Positions 16,303-23,796 of a stretch of DNA of 64,000 bases are shown here, piece after piece. The notes beneath the pieces were generated by a model, which was not told where the DNA came from, ran no database searches, and saw only the letters and a program-made list of their open reading frames with translations. The stretch covers positions 53,470 to 117,469 of the forward strand of contig CANLTZ010000016.1 in NCBI GenBank assembly GCA_947494145.1. Reading direction: 5' to 3'. The translations under genes and the position numbers were made by a program. The DNA is from an uncultured Jannaschia sp. (GTDB taxonomy: Bacteria; Pseudomonadota; Alphaproteobacteria; Rhodobacterales; Rhodobacteraceae). Each line of letters starts with the position of its first letter. Within the stretch, counting starts at the first letter, position 1.

Positions 16303-17310
16303 CTAACCGACCGCCCCCGCCATCATCACCTCCTCCACGCCCCGCCGTCCGTCCCGCCTCCCCAATTGCACCACCACGTCGATGGAAGCCGTACAGTAGC
16401 GACAAACGTCGGCGTAGGTCATGGCGATGCCCGTTCCCATGACCATCAGCGCGAGGCGGTCGATGGCCTTGGCGGCGGTGTCGGCGTGTACGGTGGTGAC
16501 CGAGCCCGCGTGGCCGGTGTTGATCGCCTCCAGGAAGGTCACGCATTCCGCGCCGCGCAGCTCCCCCAGGACGATGCGGTCGGGGCGCAGGCGCAGGCTT
16601 GCCTCCAGAAGGCGCGCGGCGGAGCGGGCGGAGGCCTCGTCGCGCTCGGCCAGCAGCATTACGCGGTTGGGCTGCCCGGGGAACAGCTCGAACGCGTCCT
16701 CGATGGTGACGATGCGCTCGCCGGCCGGGATCAGGTCCAGCAGGCCGCGGGCAAAGGTCGTCTTGCCCGTCGTGGTGCCGCCGGAGACGAGCACGTTCAG
16801 CCGGTCCTCGACGCAGCGGCGCATGGCGCCCTTGACGTCGCCACGGCGCATCAGCTCCACGACCTTACCGGCCCGATTGCGGCGGCTGCGCGCCAGATCA
16901 ACGAGTTCGCCATGGAGGAGGCCGAAGGCGTCCAGCCCGACCCGCTCCTCGCGGTAGCGGCGCAAGGCGATGGCCGCGCCTGCCTCTACGGCGGGCTCGT
17001 GCACGACCTGCGCGCGGATGGGGCGGCCGTCCGGCAGGGCGATCTTGCCCGAAACGATCGGGCGTCGGGCGGAGATCTGGCCCTTGGTCTCGCCGGCGAT
17101 CGCACGGGCGAGATCGCGCAGCCGGGCGGGGTCGAAGCGCACACCGACCAGCAGCGCCATGTGGGTCGAGCCGTGCCGCTCGACCCAGGGAAGACCGTCC
17201 GGGTTCACGACCACCTCGACGGTGGCCGGGTCGTCCAGCGCCTCGCGTAGCGGCGCGAGGTAGGCCAGCAGGAAGGAGGTGTCCGTCGGGGCGGACTCCA
17301 CCCCGTTCAT
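16303..17310 (-). CDS. virB11: VirB11-type T4SS hexameric ATPase
   Basis: A 335-residue cytoplasmic traffic ATPase at the inner face of the type IV secretion channel; it switches the machine between pilus building and DNA transfer. Walker A is GGTTTGKTT (177-185). Then come the Asp box (TIEDAFELF) and Walker B-like and His boxes (LGELRGAE, GHAGSVTTVHAD). The ATG at 17310 overlaps the virB10 stop by one base (TGATG); a longer upstream open frame has no VirB11 homology. It is the last gene of the minus-strand virB operon. Confidence 0.93.
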   Translation of the reverse strand: MNGVESAPTDTSFLLAYLAPLREALDDPATVEVVVNPDGLPWVERHGSTHMALLVGVRFDPARLRDLARAIAGETKGQISARRPIVSGKIALPDGRPIRAQVVHEPAVEAGAAIALRRYREERVGLDAFGLLHGELVDLARSRRNRAGKVVELMRRGDVKGAMRRCVEDRLNVLVSGGTTTGKTTFARGLLDLIPAGERIVTIEDAFELFPGQPNRVMLLAERDEASARSAARLLEASLRLRPDRIVLGELRGAECVTFLEAINTGHAGSVTTVHADTAAKAIDRLALMVMGTGIAMTYADVCRYCTASIDVVVQLGRRDGRRGVEEVMMAGAVG

Positions 17311-18824
17311 CACAGTAGCTCCAGGTCGCGGTCGACGATCACTATGATCGCGGCGCCGGGCTCGACCGTGACGACGGGCGGGAGGGTCGCGTAGGCGCCG
17401 ATCGCGGCGCGCGTGGTGCGCTCGAAGTTCGCGCCGATGTTTTCGGCCACCTCGCCCTCGATCCCGCCACCCGCCTCCGCCGCGGCGAGCGCCGGTGCAA
17501 CTCCGATCACCGACAGGAGCGCGGCTGAGCCGAAGCGCTGCCCGAACCGCGAGTCCACCCTCCCCGTCAGGCCGGACCGCCCCTGCGTATCCGCGCCGAA
17601 CCCCGCGAGAGTCACCGACTGGCCGTCCGGCGTGACGATCCGGCTCCACCCCACCAATGCGCGGCGTTGCCCGAGCGAGACGTCCGCGCTGTAGGCACCG
17701 AAGAGTCGCGAGCCCGCGGGGATCAGGATGTGGCTATGGTCGAAGCCATGGACGGGCCGCGTGACCACGGCCGTCACCGGACCGGGCAGACCGGTGTCGA
17801 TGGCTGTCTCCAGCGTCGCCTCGATCACGGTGCCTTGCAGGACCGTGCGGGCAGGGTTCGCGATGGCCGTGGCACGTGCCACCGGTGCGGCCTCGGCCAG
17901 CCCCGCGACGAAGGCCCGACCGGTCGCGTCGCCGGGGGCCGGTGTCCCCTGCCCCGCCGCGGCGACACCCGCGGTGCTGCCACCGGCGTCGAACACGACG
18001 CCATCGGACTGCACCTGAGCGCGAGCCAGCGCCTGCGCCTCGGCGCGACGAGCCTCCAGCTGCGCGCGGCGCTCGGCCTCGGCGGCCGCCTGTCGGTCGG
18101 CCTCCGCCCGGGCGCGCGTCATGTCGTCCATGCCGCCCTCCAGCCGCCCGCGCAGGTCGCGGTTTTCCTCTTCCACGGCCACAACCTGCCGGGACAGTGC
18201 CTCCAGCCGCATTGTCGCGGCCTGCCTCTCCTGCTCCCGCCGCAGCCTCTCGGCCTCGGCGGCGGCGGCCTCGGTTTCGCGGCGTGCCCGTTCCCGCGCA
18301 AGGCGCTGTTCGGCCTCCAGCTCGGCGCCGCGCAGCCGGTTGTCGAACTCGGCCTGCAGCTGCGCCACCAGCTCCGCGTTCTGCGCCTGCATCGCCGAGA
18401 CCGCCTCGGCAAGCGCGGCGCCGTCGTCGGCGGGTGGGCGCTCGGCCAGTTCGGCGAGCTGCGTGCGCAGGGCGGCCATCTCCTCCGCCAGTTCGGCATT
18501 GCGCCGTTCCAAGTCCTCTCGCTGCGCGTTCAGGTCGTCCCGGGGCGGCCCGCTATCTAAAGGCTCCGTCATCAGTGCAGGTTCGGGCGTCATGTCGATC
18601 CTGCCGAAGCTGCTACCTTCCTCCTCCTCCTGCCAGTCCTGCGCCCTTGAGGTCTCAGGCGGCGGAGCTTCCCCGCCTTTGATGGCGGGCCAAGCCGTCA
18701 GGCCCGCCCCGGCCACACCGGCCGCAACCAGAGCGGCTGCGGCCCACGGGCGGCGGCGCGGCCGCTCGACCACGTAGGGCTTTTCCCGGGAGGTCTCGAT
18801 CTCTTCGCGCTTCGTCTCCGCCAT
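17310..18824 (-). CDS. virB10: VirB10/TrbI-type T4SS core-complex protein
   Basis: A 504-residue protein spanning both membranes. A short cytoplasmic part and one inner-membrane helix (about 28-47) precede a long charged coiled coil (about 95-270, rich in Ala/Glu/Arg repeats). The C-terminal beta-barrel-like VirB10 domain (about 325-500) has the block HSHILIPAGSRLFGAY and a terminal IVIVDRDLEL. It senses ATP use by VirB4/VirB11 and gates the outer-membrane pore. The coiled coil is longer than in Agrobacterium VirB10. Confidence 0.93.
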   Translation of the reverse strand: MAETKREEIETSREKPYVVERPRRRPWAAAALVAAGVAGAGLTAWPAIKGGEAPPPETSRAQDWQEEEEGSSFGRIDMTPEPALMTEPLDSGPPRDDLNAQREDLERRNAELAEEMAALRTQLAELAERPPADDGAALAEAVSAMQAQNAELVAQLQAEFDNRLRGAELEAEQRLARERARRETEAAAAEAERLRREQERQAATMRLEALSRQVVAVEEENRDLRGRLEGGMDDMTRARAEADRQAAAEAERRAQLEARRAEAQALARAQVQSDGVVFDAGGSTAGVAAAGQGTPAPGDATGRAFVAGLAEAAPVARATAIANPARTVLQGTVIEATLETAIDTGLPGPVTAVVTRPVHGFDHSHILIPAGSRLFGAYSADVSLGQRRALVGWSRIVTPDGQSVTLAGFGADTQGRSGLTGRVDSRFGQRFGSAALLSVIGVAPALAAAEAGGGIEGEVAENIGANFERTTRAAIGAYATLPPVVTVEPGAAIIVIVDRDLELL

Positions 18825-18825
18825 G

Positions 18826-19557
18826 TCAGAACTCCCGCGACCGCAGGGCGTCGGCGTCGGGCCCCGTGACGTAGTTGGTCCCCGTGCGCGTGATGCAAAC
18901 GTAGGCGTCGCCGACCCGGACCGTGTAGCTTTCGCGCACCCCGCTCACGCGCACGACCGTGCCACGTGTCGTACTGTTCTGCGTGACCTCGTAGCCCGCG
19001 CTATTCACCCCGAAGATCGCCGGCCGCACGCCGGAGCGGAATTGGAAGAAGGTGGACCGCCCGTCGTTCCAGACCTGCAGGGGACGGATCTCCTCGCCCC
19101 CTTCCCCTTCCGCGAAGCGGTAGCCCAGATCGCGACCACCGGCGACGAGCTGAGGTTGCGGGGCGCGGTCCTCGGGGAAGTTCACCACCACGCGAAAGGT
19201 CGGTCGCCGCTCTTGCCCTTCGGTCAGAGAGAAGGCGATCGCGCGGCGGTTGGTGTAGATCGTCATGTTGGTCGAGACGCGCGGCACGACCGGCTTGATC
19301 GACACGGTCTGACGGTTCGACAGGACCTCCACTTCGAAGCTCTCGCTGTCGCCCAGCAGGACCTGGTTGATCCGCTCGCCCGCGCCAAGTTCCACGGCGG
19401 TGTTCACCCGCAGGTGCGTGTCGACGCGGATCACGTCGGAGGCGTTGAAGTGGACATGCCGGACGCGGGCGTCCTGCCCCATGGTGACCGGCGCGCGTTC
19501 AGCCAGAACGGGGCCGGCGAGCAGCGCCGCGAGACATGCGATGGTCGCGGTCCTCAT
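18826..19557 (-). CDS. virB9: VirB9/TrbG-type T4SS outer core protein
   Basis: A 243-residue periplasmic protein with a signal peptide (cleavage near LAERAP). The central region DVIRVDTHLRVNTAVELG is the typical beta-rich N-domain start, and the C-terminal domain with RSGVRPAIFGVN completes the fold that rings the outer-membrane pore with VirB7 and VirB10. It has one base between its stop and virB10 and a four-base overlap with virB8. Confidence 0.9.
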   Translation of the reverse strand: MRTATIACLAALLAGPVLAERAPVTMGQDARVRHVHFNASDVIRVDTHLRVNTAVELGAGERINQVLLGDSESFEVEVLSNRQTVSIKPVVPRVSTNMTIYTNRRAIAFSLTEGQERRPTFRVVVNFPEDRAPQPQLVAGGRDLGYRFAEGEGGEEIRPLQVWNDGRSTFFQFRSGVRPAIFGVNSAGYEVTQNSTTRGTVVRVSGVRESYTVRVGDAYVCITRTGTNYVTGPDADALRSREF

Positions 19558-20207
19558 GTTCCGCCTCCTTCCCGAATGGCCTCCGCGTCGACGCGGAAGG
19601 CGGTGACCGTGAATCCCAGCGGGTTCTCCCAGACGCGCGCGAGGCTGCGTTCCTGCCGCGGCGCGAAATCGAAGGCGACCGTGGCAACGAAACTCTGGCT
19701 GCGTGGCGCCTCTCGGCGGCGGTGGAGCGTCTTCGTGAACCGCATCTGCGCCACGCCCGGCTCGAGGAAGGTGACCGAGCGCACGGCGACGTCGACCTGC
19801 GCCTCGGTGCCCAGCACGTCCGGCGGGTAGTCCGGCGACCCGGGCGTCCAGAGCGCCGTCAGCGACCGGCGCGCCTGTCCCGAGGAGCGGCGGCGCACGC
19901 CTTCGAGCCGGGCCTGGATACCGGGGCGGAAATAGCCCTCGCGGTCGGACAGGTAGCTGACCAGAAGCGCCTCGCGCACCGCCTCTTGGTCCGAGATGCC
20001 GGTGGGCCGCACCTGATAGACGCGCTCGGCGGCGCCGGTCGTGCCGTCCACCAGCACGGTGAAGACCTCAGTGCGCTGGAGCGGCAGCAGCGCCACGATC
20101 ACGCCGGCCATGGCCACCGCTACGCCAACGGCGCAGGCGGCGACGATCCAAGCCGTCCGCGCCGCTCGGCGCGGGCCGATCACGAGATCCACGTCGAAGT
20201 CGCTCAT
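19554..20207 (-). CDS. virB8: VirB8-type T4SS inner-membrane protein
   Basis: A 217-residue bitopic protein: short cytoplasmic N-terminus, one membrane helix (about 20-42, WIVAACAVGVAVAMAGVIVA), and a periplasmic NTF2-like domain. In this family the domain dimerises and nucleates assembly with VirB10 and VirB9. EREGYF-like and NPLGFTVTAFRVD segments near the end are typical. It overlaps virB9 by four bases and is four bases from virB6. Confidence 0.9.
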   Translation of the reverse strand: MSDFDVDLVIGPRRAARTAWIVAACAVGVAVAMAGVIVALLPLQRTEVFTVLVDGTTGAAERVYQVRPTGISDQEAVREALLVSYLSDREGYFRPGIQARLEGVRRRSSGQARRSLTALWTPGSPDYPPDVLGTEAQVDVAVRSVTFLEPGVAQMRFTKTLHRRREAPRSQSFVATVAFDFAPRQERSLARVWENPLGFTVTAFRVDAEAIREGGGT

Positions 20208-20211
20208 CTTT

Positions 20212-21234
20212 TCATCCTTTCTTCATGCGTGCGGCCATGGATCCGGCCCCCGCTCGGGCTCCGCGCCCAATGAGGCCGCCCGCCCGGCCGGCGAGGTTGC
20301 TGTAATGCGCCATCGGTCCGCGTAGCGGCTGGCCGGTCCGAGCGCCCTCGAAGGTGCCGGCGCTGAGGCGCGCCGTCGCGCTGGCGCCGCGCCCGACCGC
20401 CCTGCGCGACAGCCCGGCGGCGTCGGCCGCGATGCCGCCGATGGCGATGTTGGTTGCGGCGAGCGACTGCGCGAAGGACGGCACCAGCACGAGGAGGCCC
20501 GCGCCCAGCATCATCACGACTACGAAGGAAAGCGCTTCGCTTAGCGTTTCGATGCCGCCCATGTCGGCTGGCGCCACTTCCGCGCCCGCTGAGATGGTGA
20601 AGCCTGCCATGGCCGCGACGAGCAGCGGCACGAAGGCCATGCCGAGGGCGAGTTTCACCCAGGCCTCGAAGATCGGGGCGGTCTGCCGGAACAGCGTGCA
20701 GGCCACCATGGCCGGCGCGATGGCGATCAGGACGGCGATCATGATCTTGGCCGCCGACAGCACGATGATCGCCACCGTCGCCATGATCGAGGCGACGAGA
20801 AACATCAGCAGCCCGGCCATGGCGCCGACTATGAGGCCGCCGCTCTCCGAGATGGCGTCGCCGATCTCCAGCGCCGTCCGGTAGAGGTCGTCGAGCCCGT
20901 CGTAGAGGTTGGTGACGGTCGCGCCCGACAGCGCGCTCAGCATGCCCGCGCCTATCTCGCCCGGCGCCTCCGTTAGCGCGAGGTAGACGGCCGTGATATT
21001 ACCGTAGACGAGAAACACGTTCACCAGCGTGATCCGCAGCGCGAGGCTCACGGCGGTGCCCACCGTCAGCGGCACCGTCTGCAGCACGAGGTTCGCGCCG
21101 ACCAGCGCCACGGTCAGCGTCGATGCGATGGCCACGACCGGGCGGACGGCGGTCAGCACACCATCATAGGTCTGCGCCGCCACGCCGATGACGGTCGCGT
21201 CTACGAGGCCGAGGATCTGCTCGATCACCGCCAT
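20212..21234 (-). CDS. virB6: VirB6/TrbL-type T4SS polytopic membrane protein
   Basis: A 340-residue inner-membrane protein with six or more helices between residues 25 and 265 (for example LIVGAMAGLLMFLVASIMAT) and a Gly/Arg-rich cytoplasmic C-terminus. VirB6 forms part of the inner-membrane DNA passage. The ATG at 21234 overlaps the stop of the upstream gene by one base (TGATG), matching the coupling seen along the operon. A start 15 bases earlier is also open. Confidence 0.87.
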   Translation of the reverse strand: MAVIEQILGLVDATVIGVAAQTYDGVLTAVRPVVAIASTLTVALVGANLVLQTVPLTVGTAVSLALRITLVNVFLVYGNITAVYLALTEAPGEIGAGMLSALSGATVTNLYDGLDDLYRTALEIGDAISESGGLIVGAMAGLLMFLVASIMATVAIIVLSAAKIMIAVLIAIAPAMVACTLFRQTAPIFEAWVKLALGMAFVPLLVAAMAGFTISAGAEVAPADMGGIETLSEALSFVVVMMLGAGLLVLVPSFAQSLAATNIAIGGIAADAAGLSRRAVGRGASATARLSAGTFEGARTGQPLRGPMAHYSNLAGRAGGLIGRGARAGAGSMAARMKKG

Positions 21235-21725
21235 CAGCCGTCTCCGCACCGCTCTTCGCTGAAGGTGCGGTATTGCTGCTCGACAGAACTCCAGTCAGGC
21301 CGCCGGTAGGAGCGGACGCGACTGTAGTCCGCGTCCGTCAGCTCCGCCGGCCCCCTGCCGAACGTCTCCTCGAAGAACCCCGCGAAGGGCAGCGCCTCGT
21401 AGACGCAACCGCAGGAGCCGGTCGCCACGGCCGCCTCGCGCGCCTCCACGAGGTAGGCCTTCTCGGCCGCCCCGGCGAAGAACTCGTTCTCCCAGAACGG
21501 CGTGTCCGGCACCGGCGCCTCGCAGACCTGCGGCCCGGCGAACATCAGCAGTCCGCGCGCACGGACCTCGCCCATGGCATCCAGCAGCGCATCCGCGTCC
21601 TGCGCCTCTGTCGCTGCGACCACGTCGGCCAGGAGAGCCTCGTCTGACAGCTCCGCCATGGATTGCGCGGCCGCGGGTCCGGCGATCGCCGCCAGCGTGG
21701 CTATGGCCAGAAGGTGATGTCTCAT
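21234..21725 (-). CDS. Small exported protein of the virB operon, unknown function
   Basis: A 163-residue protein with a clear signal peptide (LLAIATLAAIAGPAAAQS). The mature part holds four cysteines: one in QVCEAP, a close pair in GSCGCVYEALPF, and one in EERCGDG at the end, so it may form disulfides. I do not recognise a named family. It lies between virB5 and virB6, with a four-base overlap upstream and one-base overlap downstream, so it is translated with the T4SS and probably acts in the periplasm with it. Confidence 0.75.
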   Translation of the reverse strand: MRHHLLAIATLAAIAGPAAAQSMAELSDEALLADVVAATEAQDADALLDAMGEVRARGLLMFAGPQVCEAPVPDTPFWENEFFAGAAEKAYLVEAREAAVATGSCGCVYEALPFAGFFEETFGRGPAELTDADYSRVRSYRRPDWSSVEQQYRTFSEERCGDG

Positions 21726-22555
21726 TCCTCGGTCTCCTCTCCGATGGTGGGGCCCGTGCCATAGTCGAAGAAGGCTCGGGTGCGTGCCTGCTCGGCGGCG
21801 AGGTCGAGCCCCGATTGTGCGCCGGCTAGGCCCGCGGCCGCGTTGAGCCGCCACATCTGCCCCAGCATGAAGTTGGTCTCGGCCGCCATGCGCGTGTTGA
21901 GGTCGACCGATTCCTTGAGCGTCTCCTGCGCGCCGATCGCGTCCACCAGGCCGTCGACGCGGCCGAGGCTCGCGGCCGCCTCCTCGTAAGCCATCTGCGA
22001 GGCGCCGATCGCCACGGTGTTGGCGGCGGCCGTGGTCGCGATCCGTTCCGCCGCTGGTTCGCCGGAGGCGGCCATCCCCTCCAGCGTCTCCGGGGTGAAG
22101 CCCGCATTCGCCATGATCCCGCGGAAGGCCTCGGCCGCGCGCAGCTCGCCCACCGTCACCTGCCCGTCGAGCAGCTTGTCGCGGATGGCGTCGAAGTCGC
22201 CGACCGACAGCCGGTCGACCAGTCCGTCGAGATCGACGATCTTGGCTGCCCGATCCCGGAGATCCTTGGCATCATTATAGAGGCGTGCAATCTCGTTGAT
22301 CCCCGTCACCGAGCCGAGGATGCCCTCCAGGTTCGTCAACTGGTCGACCTGAAGCTCGACCTGACGGCGTAGCTCCTCGATCTGTCGAAGCTGCGCTTCG
22401 GCGTCCCGAAGTGCTGCCTGCAGCTGCTGCACGTTCTGCGCGAGGTTCGAGCCGTCGATCACCGGCACGCCCTGCGCCCGCGGCGCGGAGTCGGGAAGGA
22501 CGGTGGCAGCCGCCAGCACGGCGGCGCCGAGCGCGAAGGCGCGTCTAGCTGTCAT
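21722..22555 (-). CDS. virB5: VirB5/TrbJ-like T4SS minor pilin-type protein
   Basis: A 277-residue exported protein. After the signal (cleavage near PRAQG) the mature N-terminus reads QGVPVIDGSNLAQN, followed by long amphipathic helices (about 45-260) with coiled-coil character (QQLQAALRDAEAQLRQIEELRRQ). VirB5 proteins sit at the pilus tip or channel base and help contact the recipient. The same QGVP-x2-DGS-x-LA start occurs in the neighbouring lytic transglycosylase at 22545, so the two share an N-terminal module. Confidence 0.85.
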   Translation of the reverse strand: MTARRAFALGAAVLAAATVLPDSAPRAQGVPVIDGSNLAQNVQQLQAALRDAEAQLRQIEELRRQVELQVDQLTNLEGILGSVTGINEIARLYNDAKDLRDRAAKIVDLDGLVDRLSVGDFDAIRDKLLDGQVTVGELRAAEAFRGIMANAGFTPETLEGMAASGEPAAERIATTAAANTVAIGASQMAYEEAAASLGRVDGLVDAIGAQETLKESVDLNTRMAAETNFMLGQMWRLNAAAGLAGAQSGLDLAAEQARTRAFFDYGTGPTIGEETEE

Positions 22556-23669
22556 CGGCGTATCTCCAGAAGGTCGTGGTCTCCAAGGCGTCGGCCGCCT
22601 CCACGAGGTTGCCCGCGGCCTCGACCTTCACGGCTGCCGCATGTCGGCGCAGCGTCAGCGCCATCAGCCGGGCGCGTTCGGCCAGAACGTAGGTGGAATG
22701 ATCGACAGCCTCCTTGGCGGTCGCGGAGCGGCCCTCGCGCAGCAGTGCCGCCATCCGGCCCATGGACGCCTCGACCTGCCCGGCCAGATGGTTGCCGTAG
22801 CCGACCGACGCATCGGCCCAGTTGCCCCAGGCCGCCGAGGCGCCATCCACCCCGACAAGGCTGCCGGTCATGTCCACGCCGGTGATGACGCCGAGATATT
22901 CGTCGTAGTAGCGCCGAATGCGCCGGACATAGGTCTGCGTCTCCTCGAAGGGTGGGATGCCCCCGTACTCCATCACCCGACCCGGTCCCGCGTTGTAGGC
23001 GGCGAGCGCATGGTCGACCCGCCCGAACCGCTTGAGCTGCGCCAGGATGTAGCGCGCGCCGCCGTCGAGGTTCTGCCAGGGATCGTAAGGGTCCACGCCG
23101 AGGTCGGAGGCGGTACCAGGCATGAGTTGGCAGAAGCCCCGCGCGCCGACATGGCTGACGGCGGCGTTGTTGAACCGGCTTTCCTGCTTGATGAGCGACT
23201 GGAACAGGATGCGCCACGTAAGCGGGGTCAGCCCCGCCGCGGCGAGGCCGGCATGGCCTTCGTAGCGCCGCGCGGTGGCGATGATCATCCGCTCCACGTC
23301 CGCGTTCTCGCCGAACAGGCGATCCGCGTCCGGATGCGCCTCGGTTACGGGATAGGTCTCGTCCGCGGAGGCCCATCCTAGCCCAGACGCTTCGAAGCGC
23401 GACAGATCGGTGGGGCCGGATGCGCCCTCGAGGAAACGCTCGTAGGCCGCGAGCTGATCGGCGTGCAAAGCCTCCTGCTCGCCGTGCACGGCCGACTTGT
23501 CGGCCTGGCGTGCGGCGTCGCGGCCCATCTCGGCGACGCGCGAGATCGCGCGGGCGAGCCGCGAGCCGTCCACGATGGGAACGCCCTGTGCCAACGCCGC
23601 TCCGCCGAGCACGGCGCCGGCCGCGACGATGGCCGGCACGATCCTAGAAGTCCTGGAAGTCGCAGGCAT
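22545..23669 (-). CDS. Lytic transglycosylase with VirB5-like N-terminus (second VirB1-type enzyme)
   Basis: A 374-residue exported protein. Signal cleavage near residue 27 gives QGVPIVDGSRLA, nearly the same start as the VirB5-like neighbour; a helical segment follows (35-80). The SLT domain spans about 153-260, with the catalytic Glu163 in KQESRFNNAAVS, then ARGFCQLMPGTASDLGVD and [10 protein letters not shown]. It cuts glycan strands to let the T4SS through peptidoglycan. The chosen ATG (23669) is the first that gives a signal peptide; the open frame runs further upstream. A separate VirB1 is at 26776, so the operon has two lysozyme-like enzymes. Confidence 0.87.
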   Translation of the reverse strand: MPATSRTSRIVPAIVAAGAVLGGAALAQGVPIVDGSRLARAISRVAEMGRDAARQADKSAVHGEQEALHADQLAAYERFLEGASGPTDLSRFEASGLGWASADETYPVTEAHPDADRLFGENADVERMIIATARRYEGHAGLAAAGLTPLTWRILFQSLIKQESRFNNAAVSHVGARGFCQLMPGTASDLGVDPYDPWQNLDGGARYILAQLKRFGRVDHALAAYNAGPGRVMEYGGIPPFEETQTYVRRIRRYYDEYLGVITGVDMTGSLVGVDGASAAWGNWADASVGYGNHLAGQVEASMGRMAALLREGRSATAKEAVDHSTYVLAERARLMALTLRRHAAAVKVEAAGNLVEAADALETTTFWRYADDS

Positions 23670-23796
23670 GGCCGGCCCCGGAGACGAAGGACATGGATGG
23701 CGAGGCATCACCGGCGCAGGGCGAGCGCTTGCCGGTGGGGACGCCGCAACTCGCCAGCAGGGCGAGGGCGAGAGCGGCACAGAGAATGCGTATCAT
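23644..23796 (-). CDS. virB7: Small VirB7-like lipoprotein
   Basis: A 50-residue lipoprotein: IRILCAALALALLASC with the lipobox LASC, then a 34-residue mature part with two more cysteines. VirB7 proteins are tiny outer-membrane lipoproteins that bind VirB9 and anchor the pore ring. The size, the signal and the position in the virB operon support this. It overlaps the lytic transglycosylase start by 26 bases and virB4 by four bases. The homology to VirB7 is positional, not sequence-proven. Confidence 0.65.
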   Translation of the reverse strand: MIRILCAALALALLASCGVPTGKRSPCAGDASPSMSFVSGAGHACDFQDF

